Assembly (NCBI GenBank): GCA_024743405.1
Contig: JANSWP010000005.1
Span: forward strand, 62,001 to 126,000
Length of the DNA: 64,000 nucleotides
Direction of reading: 5' to 3'
DNA from: Bacteroidota bacterium
GTDB taxonomy: Bacteria; Bacteroidota; Bacteroidia; Chitinophagales; Saprospiraceae
The translations under genes and the position numbers were made by a program. Positions 18,785 through 26,701 of the stretch are shown piece after piece (positions within the stretch are counted from its first letter, which is position 1; each line of letters opens with the position of its first letter). The notes under the pieces are model-generated. The model ran no database searches, was not told the DNA's origin, and saw nothing but the letters and a program-made list of their open reading frames with translations.

Positions 18785-20803
18785 ATGAAACGAATTTTAT
18801 TCGCCTTTCTAATGGCGACCCTACTCTTGGGTAACCTCCAATTAGTCGCCCAAAATGATGTCGAATCTCTCCACGGCATTTCTGCAAAAATCCTTTTTAT
18901 TGATTATGGAACTCCAAATAGTAAAGACTCTTTGAAAATTTCAAATGGTTTGGAGGTCGCTTATATTCGAAATATCAATCCTATCTTAAATATCGCTATT
19001 CCAGGTAAGATTGGTCTAGTGAATTTAGAGAATAATGATGAGCGGATCACTTTTGGAAGTGTGGATGTACTTTTGCAAGCTCAACTTGCCAAAGAAGGAA
19101 GCCGCTTTATTCCTTATGTTTTAGGAGGAGGAGGAATAACTTTTGTAGCAGATGAAGATGCCAATGTTCAAATTCCTCTTGGAGCTGGTTTGAATTTTAA
19201 GGTAGGCGAAAATTCTTTTATTAATGCTCAAGCCGAATATCGCTTGTCAATGGCTGATGATAGAAATAATTTACAATTTGGCGTTGGTTGGCATTTTCGT
19301 TTAGTGCCTAACCCCAATAGAGAAATATTGCCACCCGATAGAGATGGTGATGGCATTACAGACGAGCAAGATGCTTGTCCAGATACCCGTGGGTCTGTTA
19401 CCGCCAGTGGTTGCCCTGACCGAGATGGTGATGGTGTAACCGATGCTGAAGATTCCTGTCCTAAAGTAGCCGGAAGTCCTAATAATGGTGGCTGTCCATT
19501 GATTAATGAGAAGGCTTCTAATGATGATACGGATGGAGATGGTATCAAAAATGAAAATGACGATTGTCCAGAAAATGCAGGTGTAGCAGCGTTAAATGGT
19601 TGTCCTGACGGTGATGGTGATGGGGTAGCAGATAAAGATGATCAATGTCCTGGTGTTCCGGGTTTGAAAGAAAATAATGGATGTCCTGTACAAACCTCTA
19701 TTGATTCGGATGGTGACGGTGTGACTAATGATAAAGACGAATGCCCAGATGTTGCAGGTATTATTCAATTACTTGGTTGTCCTGATTCAGATGGTGATGG
19801 GGTGATTGATAAAAATGATAAATGCCCTAATGAGGCTGGGCCAGCCAATCGGAAAGGTTGTCCAGCAAAGGACTCAGATGGTGATGGTATTTTAGATGAA
19901 GATGATGAATGTCCAAATGAAGCAGGAAAAACATCTACCCAAGGCTGTCCTGATTCAGATGGTGACGGGGTAGCCGATAAAAAAGATAGTTGCCCTAATT
20001 TATATGGTAAAGTGGCATTGTTAGGATGCCCTGATAAAGACAATGATGGTGTAATTGATCCGAATGATAAATGTCCAGATGAAGCTGGACCTGCTGCTCG
20101 AAACGGTTGTCCAATAAAAGACTCAGACAGGGATGGTATTTTGGATGAAAATGATGAATGCCCTTACCAAAAAGGCACCGTAGACACCAATGGTTGTCCT
20201 GATTCTGATGGCGATGGAGTGGTTGATAAAAATGACCGTTGCCCTAATTTGGCTGGGGCATTAAATGGCTGTCCTGATTCCGACGGTGATGGTGTGGCAA
20301 ATATTGATGATGAATGTCCAAATGAGCCTGGAATAATTTCGGGTTGCCCCGATTCAGATGGAGACGGAATTCATAATGGAAAAGATAAATGTGTTGATTC
20401 CCCTGGACCTGCAGACAATAATGGTTGCCCTAAAATTAAAGAAGAGGATCTTCAGGTATTAAAATTTGCGACAGACAATGTTCAGTTTGCTACCGGAAAA
20501 GCTACTTTGAAAGCTCAATCTTATTCAGTCTTAGATCAAGTAGCAGAAGTTTTGAAAAAATATCCTGACTACCATTTGTCTATCAGTGGACATACCGATA
20601 ATGTGGGAACACCGAGTGCCAATCAGGCATTGTCCGAAGAGCGAGCAGCTTCTTGCTATCAGTATATTTTGTCCAGACAAATTGCAGAAAGCCGTATGGT
20701 TTATAAAGGCTTTGGAGAAAAACAACCCGTGGGGTTGAATAATACAGAAGAAGGAAGAGAACAAAACCGACGAGTTGCTTTTGATTTGTTTATACCAAGG
20801 TAA
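18785..20803 (+). CDS. OmpA-family outer membrane protein with 13 TSP3 repeats
   Basis: The start was set at ATG 18785, where a signal peptide begins (MKRILFAFLMATLLLGN, cleavage after VAQ); the longer frame from 18599 has no signal. This gives 672 residues. Residues 24-180 resemble an eight-stranded OmpA-like barrel. Residues about 184-550 carry 13 thrombospondin type 3 calcium-binding repeats of the form DSDGDGVxDxxDxCP...GCP; the last one has lost the usual CP (CVDS). Residues about 555-672 are an OmpA peptidoglycan-binding domain (FATGKATLK, ISGHTDNVGTPSANQALSEERA, NRRVAFDLF). A TATCTTTG box at 18594-18601 could be its promoter, with a long leader. The function is structural linkage of outer membrane and wall. 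Confidence 0.93.
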   Translation: MKRILFAFLMATLLLGNLQLVAQNDVESLHGISAKILFIDYGTPNSKDSLKISNGLEVAYIRNINPILNIAIPGKIGLVNLENNDERITFGSVDVLLQAQLAKEGSRFIPYVLGGGGITFVADEDANVQIPLGAGLNFKVGENSFINAQAEYRLSMADDRNNLQFGVGWHFRLVPNPNREILPPDRDGDGITDEQDACPDTRGSVTASGCPDRDGDGVTDAEDSCPKVAGSPNNGGCPLINEKASNDDTDGDGIKNENDDCPENAGVAALNGCPDGDGDGVADKDDQCPGVPGLKENNGCPVQTSIDSDGDGVTNDKDECPDVAGIIQLLGCPDSDGDGVIDKNDKCPNEAGPANRKGCPAKDSDGDGILDEDDECPNEAGKTSTQGCPDSDGDGVADKKDSCPNLYGKVALLGCPDKDNDGVIDPNDKCPDEAGPAARNGCPIKDSDRDGILDENDECPYQKGTVDTNGCPDSDGDGVVDKNDRCPNLAGALNGCPDSDGDGVANIDDECPNEPGIISGCPDSDGDGIHNGKDKCVDSPGPADNNGCPKIKEEDLQVLKFATDNVQFATGKATLKAQSYSVLDQVAEVLKKYPDYHLSISGHTDNVGTPSANQALSEERAASCYQYILSRQIAESRMVYKGFGEKQPVGLNNTEEGREQNRRVAFDLFIPR

Positions 20804-20811
20804 CAGAAATC

Positions 20812-20853
20812 GAGCGTTTGAGAAGAAACGTCTTCTCAAACGCTCATTTTTTT
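20812..20853 (+). terminator. Terminator after the OmpA-like gene
   Basis: Perfect 14-bp arms (20812-20825 and 20832-20845) are followed by ATTTTTTTT. Confidence 0.85.
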
Positions 20854-21023
20854 ATCCTTCCACCAATTCTCTGCCGGCTAATGTAAAGGCTTCTAAATCG
20901 CCTAATAGGTTTTTCGCTTGCTCCGCGATTACATTTAACTCTTCCACATTTTGTTCTAGTTTTTGGCGAATACTGCTGGCGACCAACACCATGTGAAAGT
21001 CATTACCAGCTTCCAAAACAGTA
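20852..21023 (-). pseudogene. C-terminal remnant of a helical protein, cut off at repeat copy B
   Basis: On the minus strand a frame ends at TAA 20852-20854 and reads back through about 57 well-formed codons (VLEAGNDFHMVLVASS ... QNVEELNVIAEQAKNLLG ... LAGRELVEG), strongly amphipathic-helical. Upstream it runs straight into the inverted arm of repeat copy B and meets a stop at 21047-21049. The only ATG inside would leave 46 residues. It looks like the 3' end of a larger gene whose 5' part was lost at the repeat; the family is not recognised. It could instead be a very small intact gene. Confidence 0.45.
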
Positions 21024-21190
21024 GTTACTTTTTTCCACTCACTTTGTTAAAAATACTCGCCATAACTTTGGTTATGCCTATGTTTTTTGTCTCATTCCCT
21101 CACAAAATAATTTTGAAACTTTAGACATACATTATATTGGCTTGGTACTTAAGTACGCTCGTTTAGATTCGAAATCAGTGAAAAAGTAAC
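21024..21190. repeat. Hairpin-core repeat, copy B (different outer arms)
   Basis: The core is GTTAAAAATACTCGC, then hairpin CATAAC TTTG GTTATG (21061-21076), then CCTATGTTTTTTGTCTC. The outer arms are GTTACTTTTTTCCACT at the left and AGTGAAAAAGTAAC at the right (21177-21190), unrelated to the arms of copies A, C, E and F. It lies between converging genes. Confidence 0.7.
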
Positions 21191-21198
21191 GGATAGTT

Positions 21199-22191
21199 TT
21201 ACTTAAATTCAAATATTTTTGCGGTTCCACCTTTTCCTTCTGTGCTAATCCATAGTGTACCGTCCTTTTCAAAACAGATACCTTCGGGTTGTTTGTGGAT
21301 CTCTTTATTCAATTTTTCAATATGATGAATAGAACCATTAGGCGTTAGAATAACCAATAATTTACCTACTGAGGAAAGGATGTAAACAAGTTCCGTATTT
21401 GGATGAATTGCGATACCAGAAGGAGAAAAAGCAGAAGCTGCTTGTTCTGGTACAAAAGCCTCCAAGAATTTTTCGTATCGGTCTGAGTTCTTCTGAACAA
21501 AGTTTTTAATAGCATCTCGATTAATTAAGAAAACAGGCTCTTTTATTAGTTTTTTAGATGCCAAATCAAAACCATAAATTGCTCTTTTCTTTTTGAATGC
21601 TTTACCATCACCAGCTTTGGCCTTGCAAGCCAACAATAGGCGATTGTTTTTAGCATCAAAACCTAATCCTTCAATATCGTTAGCAGCACTTAAATTGGTT
21701 TTGTATTCTTTCGTCTTTGGATCTTTTTCATGGGCATTTTTTATTTCGTAAATGGTTCCATTGTTTTTGGTGACATAAATATCATCTCCAATCATTTCTA
21801 TCCCTTCATAGTCCCCACTTTTATGGAACTTTAGTTCATCTTCAATTTTGCCAGTTTCTTTATTAATAAAAAATACTTTGCCTTGTTCATCATTATGCCC
21901 TAATAGAAATTGACCATTAGAAGTCATACTTAAACCCGATATTTCAGCGAGTTTTCCAGCAAGCTTTAGGGTTTTATTGGGTTTTTTTAAGTCATAAGGG
22001 AGGCGAAAACTTGGTTTTGGAATATTAGTTTTTACTTTTTCAGGTTTACTTACAGCTGTAGATTGGGTGGTATCAGCCTCATTTGGCACTGATTCTATAG
22101 AAGGTGCAGATTGATTTTCAGCAGGTGGAGTAGGGGATTCACAATTTGAAAGAAGCACTGTAAGTAAGGCAAAGAAGAATATTTGTTTCAT
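21199..22191 (-). CDS. SdiA-regulated-like beta-propeller lipoprotein
   Basis: The start was set at ATG 22191 (330 residues), where a lipoprotein signal with LSNC (Cys17) begins; the longer frame has no signal. Residues 90-330 form a propeller with KLAEISGLSMTSNGQFLLGHNDEQGKV, SGDYEGIEMIGDDIYVTKNNGTIYEI and DIEGLGFDAKNNRLLLACK, which matches the SdiA-regulated/YjiK family. The two EG (YEGIE, DIEGLG) strands are typical calcium-site-like turns of this family. The molecular function is unknown. The product is probably outer-membrane or periplasmic. Confidence 0.8.
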   Translation of the reverse strand: MKQIFFFALLTVLLSNCESPTPPAENQSAPSIESVPNEADTTQSTAVSKPEKVKTNIPKPSFRLPYDLKKPNKTLKLAGKLAEISGLSMTSNGQFLLGHNDEQGKVFFINKETGKIEDELKFHKSGDYEGIEMIGDDIYVTKNNGTIYEIKNAHEKDPKTKEYKTNLSAANDIEGLGFDAKNNRLLLACKAKAGDGKAFKKKRAIYGFDLASKKLIKEPVFLINRDAIKNFVQKNSDRYEKFLEAFVPEQAASAFSPSGIAIHPNTELVYILSSVGKLLVILTPNGSIHHIEKLNKEIHKQPEGICFEKDGTLWISTEGKGGTAKIFEFK

Positions 22192-22256
22192 AAGAAAGAT
22201 AGATTTTATTGAATTATTCCTAACCTGGCAGAGCCAGTACCATATATTTAATGATA

Positions 22257-22472
22257 TTTCTTCATTTTTCCTTGATGAAAAACGAAGCAAAAAATCAAGG
22301 CTGTGGATATTTTGCTTAAAATTCAATTCCTTGTGCACTCACACCCAAACTCGCCGACTGTTTTTGCTTGAACCTTTGAGCCCATTTGGCTCAAGCAAAC
22401 GCAGAGGCTCAGACATGGGTGTTCTTTTAGGACTAACTCAATTGAATTTCTTAACGCCAAAATCTCCAATGC
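22257..22472. repeat. Dispersed palindromic repeat, copy H2
   Basis: This is the partner of 10294-10486. It has outer arms AAATTCAATT and AATTGAATTT, an inner pair ACACCCA and TGGGTGT, and a central hairpin TTTGCTTGA...TCAAGCAAA not found in H1. The flanks TTTCTTCATTTTTCC, GGCTGTGGATATTTT and TTAACGCCAAAATCTCC are nearly identical in both copies. It fills the gap between the propeller gene and the Crp gene. Confidence 0.65.
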
Positions 22473-22554
22473 CAATTGGTATTCCAAATTAACTCTTGCC
22501 ACATTTGGGCAAAAGTTAATTGAATAGGTACTAAGTATGGAAGAATTCAGTCTT

Positions 22555-23202
22555 TTATAAAAGTTCAATTTCATTGCGTCCCAATCGCACGGATCCCATT
22601 TTTTCTAGTTGTTTTAAAAGTCTAGAAATGGCTTCTCTGGAAGCGTTTAAATCGTAAGCAATATTTTGATGGGTTGTATGAATGACTTTTGAATTTTGAG
22701 CCTTTGTTTTTTTATTCAAATAATCCAATAACCGGACATCCATTTTTTTGAATGCAATAGTATCAATGGTTTTTACCAATTCATGCATTTTATTATCATA
22801 AGAAGTCATGACAAAATTTTTCCAACTTTGGTATTTGGTCATCCATTCATCCATGTATTGAATCGGAATACCTATCAACGTAACATTATCTTCTGCGATG
22901 GTTCGAATGATACTTTTTTTATGCATCATACAACAAGTAAAAGACATAGAGCAGGTTTCGCCGGGATTCAAAAAATAAAGAAATAACTCATTGCCTTCGT
23001 CATCTTCTCGAATTACTTTGATACTTCCCTCTATCATTAATGGAACTAAACGGATGTAACTTCCAAAGTCCATAATAACCTCACCAGCGCGGAAATGCAT
23101 GACTTTACCGACTTCAATAATGGCATCTTGTAAGCTCTTTTCAGCTATTTGAGGAAAATGTTGTCGTAATAACCCTTGAATATCATCTGTAGAAGTGATC
23201 AT
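22555..23202 (-). CDS. Crp/Fnr-family transcription regulator
   Basis: There are 215 residues. Residues 20-120 form a cyclic-nucleotide-binding-like beta barrel (FRAGEVIMDFGSYIRLVPLMIEGSIKV, then LNPGETCSMSFTCCM). The effector-site residues of true CRP are not conserved and a Cys-Cys pair follows, so the ligand is uncertain. Residues about 150-215 form the winged helix (HQNIAYDLNASREAISRLLKQLEKMG), with the recognition helix at REAISRLLK. It is monocistronic, with a -7 box about 50 bases upstream. Confidence 0.92.
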   Translation of the reverse strand: MITSTDDIQGLLRQHFPQIAEKSLQDAIIEVGKVMHFRAGEVIMDFGSYIRLVPLMIEGSIKVIREDDEGNELFLYFLNPGETCSMSFTCCMMHKKSIIRTIAEDNVTLIGIPIQYMDEWMTKYQSWKNFVMTSYDNKMHELVKTIDTIAFKKMDVRLLDYLNKKTKAQNSKVIHTTHQNIAYDLNASREAISRLLKQLEKMGSVRLGRNEIELL

Positions 23203-23249
23203 GTTTTTATAAAATTTGATTTTGGAATGATTAACCCATTTTCAAAATG

Positions 23250-23257
23250 CAAATATA
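23250..23257 (-). promoter_or_regulatory. -7 box of the Crp-like gene
   Basis: Read on the minus strand this is TATATTTG, fitting TAnnTTTG, about 48 bases before the ATG. No -33 match was found at the usual spacing. Confidence 0.45.
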
Positions 23258-23449
23258 ACCACGATTTTTCCTTGTAAAGCGCCTTTTAACTTTGGGAACT
23301 TAAAATTATCTATTTTTTGACTTGTTTTTTGATCTTCAAAAAAATTAGTCTTTGGCTATGCTGTTTACTAATTTTTTAGTGTTATAAGGATCCAATTATT
23401 AATAATATGAACTTAACATTTTTACAACTAATTTGAATGTTTTTCAATT

Positions 23450-23457
23450 TACCTTTG
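23450..23457 (+). promoter_or_regulatory. -7 box of the S41 protease gene
   Basis: TACCTTTG lies 23 bases before the ATG, which fits the consensus and implies a short leader. No -33 box was found. Confidence 0.5.
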
Positions 23458-23479
23458 GGGCTCACCAAACCTAAAAAAA

Positions 23480-24880
23480 ATGAAATTTGTTACCCGACTA
23501 TCTTTATTAATTGCTGTATTATCCTTTAATTTAAACGTATCTACCGCTCAAGAAACCCCATTTACTAAAAAGTATAAAGAACAAGCGATTTACAGACTTT
23601 CGCAATTAATGAATGATTTTTATGTGTTTCCTGACGTTGCAAAAAAAACAGAAGAACATTTACTCAAACAATTAAAAGAAGGTCATTTTGATCAGTTTGA
23701 GAGCGATGAAACTTTTGCTACGGCTTTAACGGAGTCTGTACAATTTATTAATAAGGATAAACATATGCGGATATGGAAGAATAGACCATTTGAAGCTCCT
23801 GCGAATACCCCTGAAAGAATGATTGAAGAGCGTCTAGATAGAATGAATCGATCTAGATTAAATAATTATGGATTTAGTACGGTGAGGATCATGGAGGGAA
23901 ATGTTGGCTATTTGGACTTAAGAGGTTTTGCCGGATTAGAAAAAGGGAAAGCAGTTGCCGATGCTTACATGAAATTAATGTCTAGAGCCGATGCCATTAT
24001 TATTGATTTAAGTAAAAATGGGGGCGGAAGTCCAAATATGGTTCAATATCTATGTAGCTATTTCTTTGATCAAAAGTTACACTTAAATAGCCTTTACTAT
24101 AGAGAAGGAGATCGGACAGAAGAGTTCTGGACATTGGAAAAAGTTGAAGGCGAAAAAATGCCAGAGGTTCCTTTATTTGTCATTACGAGTAGTAGGACTT
24201 TTTCAGGAGCAGAAGAGTTTTCGTACAATATGCAGACTCAAAAACGGGCAACCTTGGTGGGGCAAACATCTGGTGGCGGTGCGAATCCGGGAGGTTCGAG
24301 AAGAATCAATGATAATCTGAGTGTTTTTATCCCAACCGGACGGGCTATTAATCCAATTACCAAAACGAGTTGGGAAGGTACAGGTGTTATTCCGGAAGTA
24401 AAGACGATTGTTGAAGAAACCTTAGATAAAGCACATGAATTGGCAAAAGAAGCTGCGGAAGGCTTTAGAAATAAAAGAAAAGACCTGTACTCAAAGATGT
24501 TTTTGGATTTGCATAGCAAATTGGATCACTATACAGCTGGACAATCAGAAGAAGCAATTCTTAAAGGGTTAACTGCATGTAGAAATGCCAAATTGTTCGA
24601 GGAATGGGAGATTAATATACTTGGCTATGACTATTTAATGCAGCATAAAAAGCCAAAAATTGCAGAATCTATATTTAGAGCAAATACAATCCTTCATCCA
24701 AATTCAGCTAATGTATTTGATAGTTATGCAGAATCATTAATGATGAATGGAGATTTGAAGTCTTCTCTTAAAAACTATCAAAAAGCGGTTGAGGTTGCGA
24801 CTATCAATGAGGATAGAGACCTCGAATTTTATAAAAAGAATTTAGAGAATGTAAAAAGTAAAATGAAAGCGGATAAATAA
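23480..24880 (+). CDS. Secreted S41-family peptidase with C-terminal TPR region
   Basis: There are 466 residues. The signal peptide is MKFVTRLSLLIAVLSFNLNV with cleavage after STAQ. Residues 30-110 are an IRBP-like N-terminal cap. Residues 135-310 form the tail-specific protease core: NVGYLDLRGF, IIIDLSKNGGGSPNMVQYLC and the nucleophile Ser242 in TFSGAEE, then TLVGQTSGGGANPG. Residues 400-460 are TPR-like (ESIFRANTILHPNSANVFDSYAESLM). This arrangement matches interphotoreceptor-retinoid-binding-like S41 peptidases common in Bacteroidota. Substrates are unknown, and action in the periplasm is inferred. Confidence 0.9.
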   Translation: MKFVTRLSLLIAVLSFNLNVSTAQETPFTKKYKEQAIYRLSQLMNDFYVFPDVAKKTEEHLLKQLKEGHFDQFESDETFATALTESVQFINKDKHMRIWKNRPFEAPANTPERMIEERLDRMNRSRLNNYGFSTVRIMEGNVGYLDLRGFAGLEKGKAVADAYMKLMSRADAIIIDLSKNGGGSPNMVQYLCSYFFDQKLHLNSLYYREGDRTEEFWTLEKVEGEKMPEVPLFVITSSRTFSGAEEFSYNMQTQKRATLVGQTSGGGANPGGSRRINDNLSVFIPTGRAINPITKTSWEGTGVIPEVKTIVEETLDKAHELAKEAAEGFRNKRKDLYSKMFLDLHSKLDHYTAGQSEEAILKGLTACRNAKLFEEWEINILGYDYLMQHKKPKIAESIFRANTILHPNSANVFDSYAESLMMNGDLKSSLKNYQKAVEVATINEDRDLEFYKKNLENVKSKMKADK

Positions 24881-24921
24881 TGTCAGCATCTTTCTCAGAA
24901 ACTAAAGAGGTGATTAATTTG

Positions 24922-25097
24922 ACTTTGGCACTTTAAGTATAGCCGCTGCCTACGGCAGCGAAAAATATTTTTGGAGGGACTTATTTTCTATTTTTTGCAA
25001 AGCAAAAAATAGAAAATAAGTCCCTCCATATAGTTTTTTCGTCGGCTTTGCCGCCGTTTGGGCATTTCAATCAAAATGATTTTTAAAGTGCCAAAGT
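24922..25097. repeat. 176-bp palindromic MITE-like element
   Basis: Perfect 15-bp terminal inverted repeats ACTTTGGCACTTTAA (24922-24936 and 25083-25097). At the centre is a perfect palindrome with 26-bp arms and a 3-base loop (24973-25027), flanked by two smaller hairpins (GCTGCC TAC GGCAGC and CGGC TTT GCCG). Nearly the whole element can fold into one stem. It lies between converging genes and carries no frame. Confidence 0.75.
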
Positions 25098-25111
25098 AGA
25101 ATTACCCAATT

Positions 25112-25831
25112 CTATTTTAAAGACCACATGTTGCCTTGATTTTCAAAGGCAATAATTCCTCGATTTTTTGCTAAGTATAGGTCATAACTAAGATTTGCCA
25201 CGGGGCTATGGTTTATCTGAATTAAGAATACTTCTTTATAAGAGCCGAATGGTGTATCAAATGTTTCAAAAAACTCGATTTTCGAATACCTTGGAAGATT
25301 ATTAATATCAAAAGCTGTTGAATAACAAGTGCCTCCCAAAATTCCTTCCGAATCTTCAAATGTAGTTTTACAGGCCCCTACATTAATCATTGGAATATAT
25401 AATTCAGTGTTTTCTTTTGATGGTGTATAATTAGTATCTCTATGAATGAAACCTAAGTTAAGGTGCGTTCCAATTTCCCCATTATATAGGGTATATTTTA
25501 TCTCCTGATAGAGCGGACAGCCATTGTAGGTTTGTTGGCGGAATTGGTCAATAACATAAGTCAATCGCCATGTTTGTGAATCTAAAGACTCATTATAAAA
25601 TTGGAGGTCAGTAGAACTCATAAAATAGTATTTGTCTTCAATTTGAAAATACTTATTGGGAAGGGTATCTCCATTTATGGAATTATAGGGAAGCCAATCT
25701 AGATAACTTTCAGGTATATACGTTTTAATATCACATTCCTGAACTTCCGTAACAGACTCTTTTTTACAAGCACAGATTAGGATTAAAACTGACAAAATTA
25801 TTGTAGTAAAATGCCTGAAGTTTAATTTCAT
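25112..25831 (-). CDS. Hypothetical lipoprotein
   Basis: The start was set at ATG 25831, giving 239 residues; the lipoprotein signal MKLNFRHFTTIILSVLILIC with a cysteine in ICACKK follows. The mature part contains TYIPESYLDWLPYN, a run of predicted beta strands and IIAFENQGNMWSL at the end. This kind of small beta-rich lipoprotein is common in Bacteroidota, but I recognise no named family. It has its own gap on each side and no operon partners. Confidence 0.7.
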   Translation of the reverse strand: MKLNFRHFTTIILSVLILICACKKESVTEVQECDIKTYIPESYLDWLPYNSINGDTLPNKYFQIEDKYYFMSSTDLQFYNESLDSQTWRLTYVIDQFRQQTYNGCPLYQEIKYTLYNGEIGTHLNLGFIHRDTNYTPSKENTELYIPMINVGACKTTFEDSEGILGGTCYSTAFDINNLPRYSKIEFFETFDTPFGSYKEVFLIQINHSPVANLSYDLYLAKNRGIIAFENQGNMWSLK

Positions 25832-25973
25832 GCCACCGATTTTTGATGAGTAATTGATTGATCTTTCCTGAAAATTTAAAAGAGGTAAAAATGAAGCCAT
25901 AGGGGATGATATAATTTGAATTGTCTTGAGACTACATTGCAATAGATCGTTAACTCAATTAAATTTAAAAATA

Positions 25974-26192
25974 ATGAAAATTACAATTTCTGAGAATATA
26001 AAATTAGCAATAATCTTTACAGGCTCAATGATATTTGCCCTCATTTTTACCGTTTCTACCTTATCCTTTATAGCAGAAAAATATGGCGAAAAAACTCAAA
26101 GAGATGGATTGAATAAGTCTGAAATCGCAATAAGGGAAATGCCAACAAAAAATACTAGTTTTGTTGCGACTATGCCTCCAAACTATAAGTAA
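25974..26192 (+). CDS. Small single-pass membrane protein
   Basis: The start was set at ATG 25974, giving 72 residues. One hydrophobic helix (LAIIFTGSMIFALIFTVSTLSF, about residues 11-32) is followed by a polar tail. There is no recognised family. It precedes a small lipoprotein gene by 60 bp on the same strand and may be cotranscribed with it. Coding status is likely but not certain given its size. Confidence 0.5.
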   Translation: MKITISENIKLAIIFTGSMIFALIFTVSTLSFIAEKYGEKTQRDGLNKSEIAIREMPTKNTSFVATMPPNYK

Positions 26193-26251
26193 CTATAGGC
26201 GTTTCAATTAGTAAGATTTTTTGGAGAAACGTTTAAATCAAACCTAATATC

Positions 26252-26572
26252 ATGAAAATACGATCAATATGTTTCCTCCTTTTTGCCTTCATGTTCTCTG
26301 CCTGTCAGCAACAAACAGAAATTGAAAAGCTAGGCAAACATTATCAACAAAACAAGGACTACCAAAGTCTCAATCGAGTAGTGGAGTTAATGGAATTAAA
26401 TGTCGATACGTCCTATGTAAAAGATATTCTAGGTGAACCTATTGATATGGGGTTTGATTATAGATATTTGATAGATTCGACAGGGCAAAAAGGTTGTGTT
26501 ATTGGGGCGGTTTTTCATATTAATGGAGAAGGAAAGATTGACCAAAAGTGGGTAGATGAAATTTGTGAGTAA
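26252..26572 (+). CDS. Small lipoprotein, possibly BamE/SmpA-like
   Basis: There are 106 residues with a lipoprotein signal ending FSAC (Cys18). The mature part (VELMELNVDTSYVKDILGEP ... GFDYRYLID ... GAVFHINGEGKIDQKWV) has the helix-helix-LGxP-beta pattern of the SmpA/OmlA (BamE-like) fold. This fold assignment is an inference from the pattern only; the function is unknown. Confidence 0.65.
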   Translation: MKIRSICFLLFAFMFSACQQQTEIEKLGKHYQQNKDYQSLNRVVELMELNVDTSYVKDILGEPIDMGFDYRYLIDSTGQKGCVIGAVFHINGEGKIDQKWVDEICE

Positions 26573-26630
26573 CTTCGGTTTTCTCTAAATTTTCTCAGAA
26601 ACCTGTTTGTACAAACGAAATCCTATTAGC

Positions 26631-26660
26631 TTGCATAATCAAATCATAGGCTTATTTTTG
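26631..26660 (+). promoter_or_regulatory. Promoter of the 26702 T9SS cargo gene
   Basis: TTG (26631-26633), 19 bp, TATTTTTG (26653-26660) fits the Bacteroidota consensus. The ATG at 26702 lies about 40 bases downstream. Confidence 0.55.
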
Positions 26661-26701
26661 GCATCTATTATTCATTGTCTAGTATACAATTTAGAAATAA
26701 G

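Noticed and set aside
19338-20440. Regular DNA repeats that could suggest CRISPR
   Set aside because: They are codons for TSP3 DxDGDGxxD units within an OmpA-like gene; spacers are not unique and the frame is maintained.
22323-22574. 83-codon minus-strand frame in repeat H2
   Set aside because: Composed of repeat sequence and the end of the Crp gene; no gene-like features.
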